From Aequorivita marisscotiae (lineage in GTDB: Bacteria; Bacteroidota; Bacteroidia; Flavobacteriales; Flavobacteriaceae), in the NCBI RefSeq assembly GCF_029814825.1, contig NZ_CP122379.1, positions 2,823,501 to 2,887,500 of the forward strand: a DNA stretch of 64,000 nt, written 5' to 3'. Numbering within the stretch: position 1 is the first letter of the stretch; each line of letters begins with the position of its first letter. Shown piece by piece: positions 43,279 to 53,297 of this stretch. The notes under the pieces were generated by a model that was not told the origin of the DNA, made no database searches, and worked only from the letters and a program-made list of their open reading frames with translations. The position numbers and the translations under genes are program-made.

Positions 43279-44970
43279 ATGAAGAAATTTTTATCTATGC
43301 TCCTGCTTTTTGGCGGGCTGGCTTACGGACAGAACGACATTCCTACAGACTATTTTTCAAATCCCTTAGATATTAAATTGGTGTTATCGGGCAATTTTGG
43401 CGAAATGCGCTCCAATCATTTTCACAGTGGTTTGGATATTAAAACCGAACAGCGCGAAGGCTTGCCCGTGTACGCACCCGCTGATGGATATGTAAGTCGA
43501 ATAAATGTGCAGCATTACGGATACGGTAAAGCACTTTACATACTTCATCCAAATGGTTACACCACTGTTTATGGGCATTTAAGAAGCTTTGCAGGCGAGA
43601 TTGAAAAGCATGTAAAAGATTTACAATACACCAAAGAAACCTTTGAATTGGAACTTTTTCCAGAAAAAACCTTGCTACCTGTAAAAAAGGGCGATTTAAT
43701 AGCATACACAGGTAATACGGGTGGTAGCGGCGGTCCGCATTTACATTTTGAAATACGCGATTCGTCGCAGCGACCAATGAACCCGCTACTTTTTGGAATA
43801 GAAATTCCCGATACTAAAAACCCAATTGTAAGTGCTGTATTTGCATACCCGGTGGGCGAAGATGCGCACGTAAATCAGGGGCAAAACCGAACAAAACTTC
43901 GTTTAATAAAACAAAAAGACGGTAATTATAAAGCGGAAAACGTGACGGCCTTCGGTAAAATTGGCTTTGGAATAACTACGTACGATCAGCAAAATGGAGC
44001 TTCCAATAAAAACGGAGCTTACCGAATTGAAACTCGGTTTAACGGAACTGAAAAATTTGAAGTGCTCTTTAATAAATTTGCATTTGCCGAAACACGCTAT
44101 TTAAATAGATACACCGACTATAACTATTACAAAACCAATAGAAGTATGGTCCAAAAGCTTTTCCGCGAAACTAACAATCCGCTGAGCATAATTACTAAAG
44201 AGGACGAAAACGGATTTATAACCGTAAAAGATAGCCTACAACATATCTATGCAATAGAGGTTAACGATTTTAAAGGCAATAGAATGTATATCTCCATCCC
44301 TATAGAAGGTGCAAAACTTGAAATATTGGACCCCAAAAATATCGAGAAAACAGACGATTATATTTACGCAGATCACGCAACATCAATCACCAAGGGTAAG
44401 TTTAGCATATATATTCCTGCAAATAGTCTGTATGAAGATACGTACTTAGACATTAAAGATGAAGGTGATGTTTTAAAGTTTCACGACGATGTTGTACCCA
44501 TACATAGTAACATTTCCATAACGGCCGATATTTCTTCGTATAAAGAAGAAGACAAGGACAAATTGTATATAGGCAGACTAAATTACAAAGGGTTGCCTTA
44601 TTATACATCTACTACAAGAAGCGGCGATAAACTCACTGCCAGAACCCGCACTTTTGGAAGTTATACCGTAGCTTCAGACACCACCCCGCCAAAGATAAAG
44701 CCTGTAAATTTTTCTGAAGGAAAATGGATCAGCGATCAAAATTTTCTAAAATTAAAAATTACGGACGATTTAAGTGGTATAAGTTCCTACCGCGCCACCA
44801 TCAATAATAAATTTATTTTGATGGAATATGATTATAAAAAAGACGTTATAACTTATAATTTCAATGATAATGTAAATCTGGAAACAGAAAATAATTTGAA
44901 AGTTATTGTAATAGATAATGTTGGAAATAGTGCTACATTTGAAGCTCAATTTTTCAGAAAACAACCTTAA
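43279..44970 (+). CDS. M23-family metallopeptidase
   Basis: The 563-aa secreted protein has a signal peptide (LSMLLLFGGLAYG) and an M23 (LytM) domain with zinc ligands His49 and Asp53 in HFHSGLDI and the HLHFEI pair (about 158/160). The peptidase part covers about 25-190; the rest (about 370 residues) is beta-rich with no recognised enzyme motif. M23 enzymes cut peptidoglycan cross-bridges. Its stop TAA (44968-44970) is in the same frame as the TonB receptor start, with a single GTC codon between. Confidence 0.9.
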   Translation: MKKFLSMLLLFGGLAYGQNDIPTDYFSNPLDIKLVLSGNFGEMRSNHFHSGLDIKTEQREGLPVYAPADGYVSRINVQHYGYGKALYILHPNGYTTVYGHLRSFAGEIEKHVKDLQYTKETFELELFPEKTLLPVKKGDLIAYTGNTGGSGGPHLHFEIRDSSQRPMNPLLFGIEIPDTKNPIVSAVFAYPVGEDAHVNQGQNRTKLRLIKQKDGNYKAENVTAFGKIGFGITTYDQQNGASNKNGAYRIETRFNGTEKFEVLFNKFAFAETRYLNRYTDYNYYKTNRSMVQKLFRETNNPLSIITKEDENGFITVKDSLQHIYAIEVNDFKGNRMYISIPIEGAKLEILDPKNIEKTDDYIYADHATSITKGKFSIYIPANSLYEDTYLDIKDEGDVLKFHDDVVPIHSNISITADISSYKEEDKDKLYIGRLNYKGLPYYTSTTRSGDKLTARTRTFGSYTVASDTTPPKIKPVNFSEGKWISDQNFLKLKITDDLSGISSYRATINNKFILMEYDYKKDVITYNFNDNVNLETENNLKVIVIDNVGNSATFEAQFFRKQP

Positions 44971-44973
44971 GTC

Positions 44974-47439
44974 TTGCTTTTGAAAACAATAAAACTACCG
45001 CTCACACTGCTTTTCGTTTGCTTCGCAACCGTAATTTTTGCTCAAAAAGCAGTTATTAAAGGAATTATTATTGATGAAAACAACGTGCCCGTTTCCGGCG
45101 CCAATGTTACCTATAAAGACACTGGAACAATTTCAGACTTTAATGGGTTTTACTTATTGGAGATTCCTTCGGAGGAAGATGTTGTTATTACCTTTTCGCA
45201 CCTTACCCACGAAAAAATACAGATTACCGTAAATCTTTCGCCTGCCGAAGATTATCAGTTAAATCCTGTAATGAGCACAAGTGTTGAACAAATAAGTGAA
45301 GTGGTAATTACAGGTCGTGAAAATCGGCGCATAGAAGGGGTATTAACAATTTCTCCCAGACTCGCCCAAAAAATGGTGGGTGCAAATGCCGGAGTAGAAA
45401 ATTTATTGGCTACCCTGCCGGGTGTTAATAAAACCGACGAGTTAAGCACCCAATATGCCGTGCGTGGCGGAAACTACGACGAAAATTTAGTTTATGTAAA
45501 CGAAATTGAAGTTTACAGGCCTTTTTTAATTAGAAGCGGGCAACAAGAAGGTTTAAGCTTTGTTAATAGCGATTTAACCAGCAACGTTGATTTTTCTGCC
45601 GGTGGGTTTCAGGCAAAATATGGCGACAAACTTTCGTCCGTTTTAGATATTACCTATCGCCGTCCGGTAGATTTCGGCGCTTCGGTAGATCTTAGTCTTT
45701 TGGGTGCAAGCGGCTCTGTGGAAGGCATTTCAAAAAATGGTCGTCTTTCGGGAATATTAGGGATTCGTTATCGCGATAACAGTCTGCTTGTAGATGCAAA
45801 ACAAACCGAAACCAATTACCGGCCAAAATTTGCCGATGCCCAAACGTATTTTACTTATAAATTCACCAATAAATTTGAGTTGAGTTTCTTGGGGAATGTT
45901 TCCATAAACGAATATAATTACAGACCGCTTACGCGACAAACCAATTTTGGTACTATTACAGATCCCATTGCTTTACTCGTGTTTTATGAAGGTCGTGAAG
46001 AAGATAGATATAACACCTATTTTGGAGCGTTAAAATCTACTTGGGTAGTTTCAGATAATTATACGGCAAAATTTATCGGGTCGCTATACCAAACCACCGA
46101 ACAGGAATATTTTGATATACTTGCCGAATATCGTTTAGGTGAAGTAAACACAGAAATTGGTGGGGAAAATTTAGGTGAAGTAACCTTTACACGAGGAATT
46201 GGCGGCCAACTTACCCACGCCCGAAACGATTTAGATGCCTTAATCCTCAATGTAGAACACAAAGGAAATCTCGCTATCGAAGATAACACGATTGAATACG
46301 GTATTAAATACACACGTGAAGATATTCGAGACCGTGTTCAGGAATATGAAATTATAGACTCGGCTGGTTTTTCCATCCGTCCACCTATATTTCCACCGAG
46401 CGACCAACCGTACCAACCGTACACCTCTCCTATTGAGCCATACACAGATGTAAGAGCTCTTAACGACACCCAAATAGACCGGATTTCGGGCTATGCACAG
46501 TGGAGTAGAAAAACAAGCGTTGGCAATAGCGATCTTTGGATGAATGCTGGCGTTCGCGCCCATAATTGGACCGTGAGCGGGAAGAATATTACCAGCACAA
46601 CACAAACAGTTTTCAGTCCCCGTGCACAGGTTTCCCTAAAACCAGATTGGGAGATGGATATGCTTTTTAGAGTGTCGGGAGGAGTTTATCATCAACCTCC
46701 TTTCTATAGAGAATTGCGCGACTCGTCGGGAACAGTTCGTCCGGGAGTTAAGGCACAGCGCTCCATTCACCTTGTTTTAGGTAACGATTATAGTTTTAAA
46801 ATGTGGGACCGTGCTTTTAGATTAAATTCTGAATTGTATTATAAACATCTAACCGATGTAAATCCTTATACTTTGGAAAATGTGCGCATCCGTTACCGCG
46901 CTAACAATAATGCTATTGCTTACGCATACGGACTCGATTTGCGTTTGGCAGGCGAATTTGTTCCTGGAACGGAAAGCTGGTTAAGCCTTGGATATCTAAA
47001 AACAGAAGAAAATATTGACGATCGCGGTTATATTTTCCGGCCAACAGATCAACGTTTAAAAATAGGAATGCTTTTTCAGGATTATGTAAAAGTAATTCCT
47101 TCGCTTAAAATGTACCTTAATTTAACGTATAATACCGGGTTACCGGGAGGCTCACCAAGCTACGCCGACCCATACAAATACCAAATTAGGCTGCCCGATT
47201 ACAAGCGTGCCGATCTCGGAGTAAGTTATGTGATAGTAGACGACACGAAATTAAGAGATAGCGGTTGGTTAAAGCCATTTAAGGAATTCGCGATAGGTGC
47301 CGAAATTTTCAACATTTTTGATGTTCAAAACTCTATTACCAATACATTTGTTCGTGATGTTTATACCAAGGTTCAATATTCAATCCCCAATTATTTAACC
47401 CCTCGTGTATTCAATGTTAAAATGACAGCGAAGTTTTAA
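44974..47439 (+). CDS. TonB-dependent outer membrane receptor
   Basis: The 821-aa protein has a signal peptide (TIKLPLTLLFVCFATVIFAQ region), a carboxypeptidase-regulatory-like beta-sandwich (about 24-105, IIDENNVPVSGANV), a plug domain (about 118-240, VENLLATLPGVN and YAVRGGNYDENLVYVNE) and a C-terminal beta-barrel ending VFNVKMTAKF. It takes up an unknown substrate; no SusD partner is adjacent, so it is not a classic polysaccharide locus. The only start codon is TTG (44974 or 44980), since the M23 stop is in frame just upstream. Confidence 0.92.
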   Translation: MLLKTIKLPLTLLFVCFATVIFAQKAVIKGIIIDENNVPVSGANVTYKDTGTISDFNGFYLLEIPSEEDVVITFSHLTHEKIQITVNLSPAEDYQLNPVMSTSVEQISEVVITGRENRRIEGVLTISPRLAQKMVGANAGVENLLATLPGVNKTDELSTQYAVRGGNYDENLVYVNEIEVYRPFLIRSGQQEGLSFVNSDLTSNVDFSAGGFQAKYGDKLSSVLDITYRRPVDFGASVDLSLLGASGSVEGISKNGRLSGILGIRYRDNSLLVDAKQTETNYRPKFADAQTYFTYKFTNKFELSFLGNVSINEYNYRPLTRQTNFGTITDPIALLVFYEGREEDRYNTYFGALKSTWVVSDNYTAKFIGSLYQTTEQEYFDILAEYRLGEVNTEIGGENLGEVTFTRGIGGQLTHARNDLDALILNVEHKGNLAIEDNTIEYGIKYTREDIRDRVQEYEIIDSAGFSIRPPIFPPSDQPYQPYTSPIEPYTDVRALNDTQIDRISGYAQWSRKTSVGNSDLWMNAGVRAHNWTVSGKNITSTTQTVFSPRAQVSLKPDWEMDMLFRVSGGVYHQPPFYRELRDSSGTVRPGVKAQRSIHLVLGNDYSFKMWDRAFRLNSELYYKHLTDVNPYTLENVRIRYRANNNAIAYAYGLDLRLAGEFVPGTESWLSLGYLKTEENIDDRGYIFRPTDQRLKIGMLFQDYVKVIPSLKMYLNLTYNTGLPGGSPSYADPYKYQIRLPDYKRADLGVSYVIVDDTKLRDSGWLKPFKEFAIGAEIFNIFDVQNSITNTFVRDVYTKVQYSIPNYLTPRVFNVKMTAKF

Positions 47440-47503
47440 TTTGAAGTAGGCTTTTAAGCTAAGCGGTAGTCACTCAAGCGAGCATTGAAAATAATTGAAA
47501 GCT

Positions 47504-48658
47504 TTACATCGCGCCTTCAACAAATTCTTTTAGTACATTAATTACATAATCTACTTCTTCCCTTTTATTAAAACTGGAAAATGAAAAGCGAATGGAAGGT
47601 TTGCCTAAATCTTCGTCGGAAAGAATTTCGTTTAAAACGTGCGAACCGCCTTCGCTCCCGCTTTGGCAGGCGCTACCTTTGCTGCAGGCAATTCCTTTTA
47701 AATCTAATTGAAATAAAAGCAACATTGCCTTTTCTTCAGAAATTGGCAAACAAACATTGAGCAACGTATAGGTACTTCGTTCGTTATCACCACAGTTTCC
47801 ATTAAATTTAACCCCCGGGAATGCGGTAATCAATTCGTTTTTAAAATAATTTTTTATACCGGCAATATAGTTACGTTCCTTTTCAAGTTTACGATACGAT
47901 AATTTTAGTGCTTCGGCCATACCCGCAATTGCGTAAACGGCTTCGGTACCGGCACGCATTCCGCGTTCTTGTTCGCCACCGTGAATTAGAGGTTTTAAGC
48001 CCGAGTTTTTTCGTATAAACGCAAAGCCTGCACCTTTTGGTCCGTGAAATTTATGTGCGGCAGCCGCAGCAAAATCAATTGGGATTTCCTTAAAATCTAG
48101 CTCAAAATGCCCAACGGACTGTACCGTATCGCTATGAAACAGCGTTTTATACGTTTTACAGAGATCTGCAACTTTTTTTAAATTGAGAATATTTCCTATC
48201 TCGTTGTTAACGTGCATTAAGCTAACCAATGTTTTTTGGGAAGAATCTGCCAACAAACTTTCTAAGTTTTCAAAATCTATTTGTCCACATTCATCTAAAT
48301 TCACAAATTCTACCTGAATATTGTATTCTTTTTTAAGCCATTCCACCGTATGTAAAACAGCGTGATGCTCTATTTTACTAGTAATAATTCGTTTTACACC
48401 CAAGTCGCGAACGGCGCTATTCAAAATTAAATTATCGGCTTCAGTACCTCCCGAAGTAAAAATTATTTCACTTGCAGATACATTTAAAAGCTTAGCGATT
48501 TCTTTACGAGCATTTTCGAGTAATGATTTAGAAGAACGGCCGTAAGAATGTGTAGATGAAGGGTTTCCGTATTCAGTTTGTAACACTTCAGAAATACAGG
48601 TTATTACATCGTCGCGCAATTGGGTAGTTGCTGCGCTATCAAAATATACTTTTTTCAT
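47504..48658 (-). CDS. Cysteine desulfurase family protein (NifS/IscS-like)
   Basis: The 384-aa PLP enzyme has the TSGGTEADN N-terminal motif, Lys in AAAHKFHGPKGAG (about 208) and the active-site Cys in CSKGSACQSGS (about 330). It matches NifS/IscS group I in length. These enzymes take sulfur from cysteine for Fe-S clusters and thio-modifications. It is a single gene facing the TonB receptor, with no iscU or other ISC gene near, so a tRNA or general sulfur role is possible. Confidence 0.9.
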   Translation of the reverse strand: MKKVYFDSAATTQLRDDVITCISEVLQTEYGNPSSTHSYGRSSKSLLENARKEIAKLLNVSASEIIFTSGGTEADNLILNSAVRDLGVKRIITSKIEHHAVLHTVEWLKKEYNIQVEFVNLDECGQIDFENLESLLADSSQKTLVSLMHVNNEIGNILNLKKVADLCKTYKTLFHSDTVQSVGHFELDFKEIPIDFAAAAAHKFHGPKGAGFAFIRKNSGLKPLIHGGEQERGMRAGTEAVYAIAGMAEALKLSYRKLEKERNYIAGIKNYFKNELITAFPGVKFNGNCGDNERSTYTLLNVCLPISEEKAMLLLFQLDLKGIACSKGSACQSGSEGGSHVLNEILSDEDLGKPSIRFSFSSFNKREEVDYVINVLKEFVEGAM

Positions 48659-48742
48659 TGCGATTATTTTTTGCCGTAAAAACAGTTTTTACACTATTTT
48701 TATTAAATCTCGGGAGCGATATATGTCCTTTAATTCAGTTTG

Positions 48743-48750
48743 CAAAAATA
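48743..48750 (-). promoter_or_regulatory. Candidate -7 box for the cysteine desulfurase gene
   Basis: Minus-strand TATTTTTG, 84 bases before the ATG; no well-spaced -33 element seen. Confidence 0.4.
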
Positions 48751-48899
48751 CATATTAAAACAGTTTTGCCGGCATTTCAGTTAAAAAGAAATGCGTTACT
48801 TTGTGGTGCGTATTTTTTATCGAAATACTGAGTATTTAAATTTAAGCGCACTGAATTTTTAACCTTAACTATGCAAAAGACGGCTTCAAAATTATAAAT

Positions 48900-49790
48900 A
48901 TGAATAAATTTCTCGCATTTCTTTTTTTCGTTTCATTATTACTACAAAGCTGTGATGACGGTGATATTATTATTACTTCCTTTAATTTTGACGATGCCGA
49001 ACTTAAAACCTGCGGCACTGCCGGCAATCATGTTTTTTATAAAGTAAACGAGCAAGCTTTGGAAAGTCTTTCGCTACGTTTGGGCGTTACAGACAGTCTT
49101 TATAAAACCGAAGGCACAAAAATATACATCCTAAACGGCACGAGCAATTTTGTAAACTATCGCACTTACGATGGAGCTTTGGGAGCCAATTACTTTTGCA
49201 GTAGCATCCCGCCCACTTCGCCAGGAGTAACAGTAAATTATTTTGCAGCTTCGGGCACAGCTGAATTTACAACTACATTTTATTATGACGATAACGATGG
49301 TGTGCCCGTAGATAAAGAATTTGAAGGCGACACCGATGGCGATGGTATTCCAGATATTTACGACGAGGACGACGATGGCGACAATGTGCCAACGGCTCGG
49401 GAACTGGACGTACAAAATGAAGATGGCGATAACAATCCGCTAACAAACCCACTAGACACCGATGGCGACGGAATACCAGATTATTTAGATAACGACGATG
49501 ACAATGATGGCGTACTTAGCCGTCACGAAGATAAAAATATGGATTTAAACCCCAGAAATGACGTTACCGATCCAAACGTTGGTGCAGATTACTTAAACCC
49601 CGCAGTGGCCAACACTTATGAAGTAAACGAATATTATGAGCACAAATACACAATTACCAAAAGTGTAAAAATAGTGTTGAAGAATTTGGTTTTAATAAGC
49701 GGAGAAGAAGAAATAACAATAGAAACGCTAACTATGGGGGTTTTGGAAAATGTTGAAACACTTCAAAAAACCAAAAAACCGACATTTTAA
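48900..49790 (+). CDS. Lipoprotein with calcium-binding aspartate repeats
   Basis: The 296-aa protein has a signal peptide and lipobox (LLLQSC, Cys18) and an N-terminal beta domain of about 120 residues. A central segment (about 135-220) holds TSP3-like DxDGDGIPD repeats (DTDGDGIPDIYDEDDDGD and DTDGDGIPDYLDNDDDND types), which bind calcium, followed by a poorly conserved tail. Such repeats are common in surface proteins of Bacteroidota. There is no sorting domain. The role is unknown; its next neighbour is an unrelated small protein. Confidence 0.82.
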   Translation: MNKFLAFLFFVSLLLQSCDDGDIIITSFNFDDAELKTCGTAGNHVFYKVNEQALESLSLRLGVTDSLYKTEGTKIYILNGTSNFVNYRTYDGALGANYFCSSIPPTSPGVTVNYFAASGTAEFTTTFYYDDNDGVPVDKEFEGDTDGDGIPDIYDEDDDGDNVPTARELDVQNEDGDNNPLTNPLDTDGDGIPDYLDNDDDNDGVLSRHEDKNMDLNPRNDVTDPNVGADYLNPAVANTYEVNEYYEHKYTITKSVKIVLKNLVLISGEEEITIETLTMGVLENVETLQKTKKPTF

Positions 49791-49851
49791 AGTGTTTATT
49801 AAGTTGGGATTGGGAATTTACTTATGCTAAAAATTCTTACATAAAAATATC

Positions 49852-50382
49852 GTGCAAACTCATATTTATACTTCGAAAAAGCTTGAAAAATTAATTAAAA
49901 AGTTAATACAAACCAATGAAGGCGATACTTCGGGCATACTCGGAAAATGGAATGCAACGGTATTTTATGTAAATAGAAAAAAATGCTGGCTCATCTCCAA
50001 TGCAAAAACCCAATATTCAGTTATTTTAACAGACATTAAAGCAGCCGATCTAAGTAATATTGAGCAACTATTTAAAAATGCTTTTTTCGCGCAATTAATA
50101 TACGACGGTATTCTCGTAGATTATGGCGTGTTAAGTGCCCAGATTGGCACACTTGCTTTTCATCCAACGGACAACGATAAAAGAACAACTGGATTTCAAA
50201 ATCAGCGGCTTCAAACTTTTCAATATTGGATTGAGCAATTTGGAAGTATCGAAAATATGCCCATTAAGGAATTGGCAAACAGGCTTAATTCAGAGTTAAT
50301 TCACGTCGGGAAAGACCGCAAGATGTCTGATTACACTACTTCAATCAAAGAGATAAAAAAAGTACTGGCTACTTTAGCATAG
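49852..50382 (+). CDS. Conserved protein of unknown function (DUF6933-like)
   Basis: The 176-aa cytoplasmic protein starts at a GTG, since no ATG is available in frame near the beginning. It opens QTHIYTSKKLEKLIKK and has an alpha/beta layout with the motif WNATVFYVNRKKCWLI. It resembles a family called DUF6933, as I recall; function unknown. It lies 61 bases after the calcium-repeat lipoprotein in the same direction but shares no obvious theme. Confidence 0.78.
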   Translation: MQTHIYTSKKLEKLIKKLIQTNEGDTSGILGKWNATVFYVNRKKCWLISNAKTQYSVILTDIKAADLSNIEQLFKNAFFAQLIYDGILVDYGVLSAQIGTLAFHPTDNDKRTTGFQNQRLQTFQYWIEQFGSIENMPIKELANRLNSELIHVGKDRKMSDYTTSIKEIKKVLATLA

Positions 50383-50440
50383 AACTGGCAGGAACTTTAA
50401 GCAGCGCCGAACTGTTATAAAATTTCAAAATATAAAATTG

Positions 50441-50986
50441 CTATTTCAAGTTTTGAAAAATATAAACCTCGGTAGCTCCGCGCCCGTATTTTTGGTAATC
50501 GGCATCGTAAAACTTTAGGTTTTCGTAGCGATTTAACAAATATTCCAGTTCGGTTCGGAGTACGCCCTCCCCCACGCCGTGAATAAAAACCACTTTTTGA
50601 ATGCGTTTTGAAATAGCAAAGTCCAATTGTCTTTTTGCAGTATCTAGTTGAATGGTTAACATTTCATAATTGTCCATGCCGCGGGTTTTTGGCACTAATT
50701 GATTAATGTGAAGATCTACAACCATTGGCGGTAAGCTGCGTTCCTTGGGTTTTATGCGTTTGGTTTTTCCAGGTTTTTTGCTTTCTTTTTCTGAAAGCAC
50801 TTCCGAAACATCCATCTGCGCTAATTTTCTTTTTGAAAGCGAGCCATCCATAACAATAAGTTCGTGTTTAAAAAAATCTAATTCGAAGCCATCTGTGGTT
50901 ATAATTGTTACTTCGTTGCCTTTAACGGCAGTAACCACGCCCGAAATGGCATCGTCTAATACTGAAACTTTATCGTGTACTTTCAT
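50441..50986 (-). CDS. SMR-domain protein with N-terminal DUF2027-like region
   Basis: The 181-aa protein has a beta-rich N-terminal part (KVSVLDDAISGVVTAVKGNEV), a charged linker and a C-terminal SMR domain with VVDLHINQL and the conserved HGVGEGVLRTEL (about 135-146). SMR domains of the MutS2 C-terminal type often act as nucleases, including on mRNA at collided ribosomes, but the role of this stand-alone form is not established. It is a single gene, divergent from the T9SS cargo gene. Confidence 0.87.
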   Translation of the reverse strand: MKVHDKVSVLDDAISGVVTAVKGNEVTIITTDGFELDFFKHELIVMDGSLSKRKLAQMDVSEVLSEKESKKPGKTKRIKPKERSLPPMVVDLHINQLVPKTRGMDNYEMLTIQLDTAKRQLDFAISKRIQKVVFIHGVGEGVLRTELEYLLNRYENLKFYDADYQKYGRGATEVYIFQNLK

Positions 50987-51166
50987 ATAATTTTAAACAA
51001 CTTCCTACTTCAAAATAACAGATTTTAAAAAAGCCTAAACCCCTCTTATCGAAAATATTACGTATTTTGCAGCGTTTTACGGATTATGTTGTATATTATT
51101 TTTAAATTTAACCCGTGAAAAGAAGTCTTTGATGACCCACACCAAAGCTTTTAAAAATGCAAAAAT

Positions 51167-53179
51167 ATGAAAAACCTACTACTCTTTTCTATATTCCTTT
51201 TAACAACTGTTAGTGTTTTTGCGCAACTGACTGTGAAGCCCAATGGCACCACAGATTCATATATTTATGTGAAGGATCAAGTGTTATTTGTTAAAAATGA
51301 AGTTAACTTAACTAGAAACATTAGTTTAGCTAACGGCACAACCGATAGTAAAGAAGCTAGCATTTATTTGCGTGATAATGGGCAATTGATACAAGGTAAC
51401 GATGCCGATAATAAAGGAAACGGTCAAATTTCAGTACAACAGAAAACAGACCCTACAAATGCTTGGGCATACTATTACTGGTGCTCACCTGTGGGTAATC
51501 CTGGTTCAAGGAGTGCAGCTACACCCGATGGAAGTCAAAATTTTGGAGTTGGTTTATTTTATGAGCCACTGCCAAACACGAGTGTAACCGCAGCTAGACA
51601 AGTTGAGACTACTACAGGTCTTAATGGTTATACCGTTCCGCAACTTACAATTTCTACGCGATGGCTTTATACGCTCCCTGATCCAGGAACTGAAGCAGAA
51701 GGAAACTATCAAGGTATGGGTAGTAATTATGCTGCTCCAGCAGGATTTGGTTTTACAATGAAAGGTGTAAATGATGATACTGGTTCAGGCACCTCTGGCA
51801 CTAACCACGATCAAATATACGAATTCAGAGGAAGACCCAATAATGGCGATTTTAGCATACCTGTTCAAGGGCCTGCACAACCTCAAGGAACTAATGATCC
51901 TTTTCTAGTAAATGCAAGGATGACCTTAACGGGTAATCCATACCCATCTGCCTTGGATTTAAACCGTGTATTTTTCGAACCTGGGAATGAAGCTCTCACT
52001 GCATTTTATTTTTATGATGAAGATCGAACAGTAGACTCACATTATTACAGTCAAAAACCTTTTGGTTATGGCGTATATCTGCCTATGGTCGATAATCCAA
52101 ATGGGGATCCTTCAGACCCTGTAAACACTTCGTTCGAATCTGGAAATTATGTAAAGGCACCGTTTTATATCTGGAATGCCAACGGTGGAGCAACCGGAAC
52201 TTCTGGCAGTGGAAATACTGTACTATCTCATCGTTTTGCCCCTATAGGTCAAGGACTTATGTTTGTTGGACGAAATGCGAATATTGATTACGTTAAAATT
52301 AAAAACTCTCACAGAAGATATATTAAAGAAGGGGCTAGTAATCATTCTATATTCCACAGACCCGAAAATAACACGAATGATGCAACAGATAACGAAAACA
52401 ATGCGGATAGAAATACTAATCTTTCTCCCGGAGCTATAGCAGACTTAGATTATAGAATGCCTCAAATGAGATTATATGCAGTTTTCGATAAAAAGGTTAC
52501 AAGAGATTTGTTGATAGTATTTTCAGACCAAGCAACAGATGGTTACGACCGAGGTATGGATGGCTTAAGCCCCACTGGCTTAGCAACTGATGCTTTCTTC
52601 CCCATTGGCCCAGATAACGCTCGCCTTCCCTACGTAATTAACGGCACAAACTATGTGCCCGAAAAATATATACCAATTGCTTTTAAAATTAGAAATACCA
52701 GCTTAATAGAGTTAAGGTTAGTTGAAGAAATAAATCAGCCGTACGAGCGTGCGTATCTTTACGATAGTCAAGAAAACACCTATAAGCAACTCAATGGGGC
52801 TACGCTCGCAAGAGTTACGCTAACCTTGCCTCCGGGAACCTATGACAACAGATTTTTTATATTCTTCCGTGGTACTAATAGACCTGGCGGGAAAACTGAA
52901 ACAGAACTAGACATTAAAAGTTCAATCGCCGAAAATGTGAGCTTTTTTCAAAACAATAAAAGTCGCCAATTAGAAGTACGGAACCCAGAAGGATACGTTA
53001 TAAAATCTGCTTCGGTCTTTGATATGAGCGGAAAGCTAATAATAAACGAGAAAAATTTAGGCAGCAAATCGCAGTACAGTTTTTACACCGGTAACTTAAG
53101 CAGTGGTGTGTATTTGGTTAAGTTAGTTACAGACGGTGATGTAGCTATAGACTATAAAGCAGTAGTCCACAACGATTAA
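51167..53179 (+). CDS. Secreted protein with T9SS type A sorting domain
   Basis: The 670-aa protein has a signal peptide (LLLFSIFLLTTVSVFAQ) and a long beta-rich body without a recognised enzyme motif, rich in Gly, Asn and Pro. The last about 75 residues (ENVSFFQNNKSRQLEV, SVFDMSGKLI, LSSGVYLVKL) form a type A C-terminal sorting domain, so it is exported and attached or released by the type IX system, whose parts PorX (9051) and PorQ (25684) are in this window. A strong terminator follows. It may be an adhesin-like surface protein; this is a guess. Confidence 0.87.
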   Translation: MKNLLLFSIFLLTTVSVFAQLTVKPNGTTDSYIYVKDQVLFVKNEVNLTRNISLANGTTDSKEASIYLRDNGQLIQGNDADNKGNGQISVQQKTDPTNAWAYYYWCSPVGNPGSRSAATPDGSQNFGVGLFYEPLPNTSVTAARQVETTTGLNGYTVPQLTISTRWLYTLPDPGTEAEGNYQGMGSNYAAPAGFGFTMKGVNDDTGSGTSGTNHDQIYEFRGRPNNGDFSIPVQGPAQPQGTNDPFLVNARMTLTGNPYPSALDLNRVFFEPGNEALTAFYFYDEDRTVDSHYYSQKPFGYGVYLPMVDNPNGDPSDPVNTSFESGNYVKAPFYIWNANGGATGTSGSGNTVLSHRFAPIGQGLMFVGRNANIDYVKIKNSHRRYIKEGASNHSIFHRPENNTNDATDNENNADRNTNLSPGAIADLDYRMPQMRLYAVFDKKVTRDLLIVFSDQATDGYDRGMDGLSPTGLATDAFFPIGPDNARLPYVINGTNYVPEKYIPIAFKIRNTSLIELRLVEEINQPYERAYLYDSQENTYKQLNGATLARVTLTLPPGTYDNRFFIFFRGTNRPGGKTETELDIKSSIAENVSFFQNNKSRQLEVRNPEGYVIKSASVFDMSGKLIINEKNLGSKSQYSFYTGNLSSGVYLVKLVTDGDVAIDYKAVVHND

Positions 53180-53203
53180 CCACCAAATAGAAATTGCAAA
53201 ATA

Positions 53204-53240
53204 AAAACGGCTTCGAAAATTTTCGAAGCCGTTTTGTTTT
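53204..53240. terminator. Strong bidirectional terminator after the T9SS cargo gene
   Basis: AAAACGGCTTCGAAAA and TTTTCGAAGCCGTTTT form a perfect 16-bp palindrome (53204-53235) followed by T-rich sequence on the plus strand. Confidence 0.92.
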
Positions 53241-53297
53241 TCTGTCTCTGATTATCTTTTCAAAAGTATAGTTGCCTTTTGAAAAATTTAATTGAAA

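Noticed and set aside
44971..44973. Sequencing error splitting a single M23-TonB fusion gene
   Set aside because: A good signal peptide follows the TTG and both domains are complete; kept only as a coupling observation.
46240..46605. 121-codon frame antisense to the TonB receptor
   Set aside because: Shadow frame; composition follows the sense codons and there is no start context.
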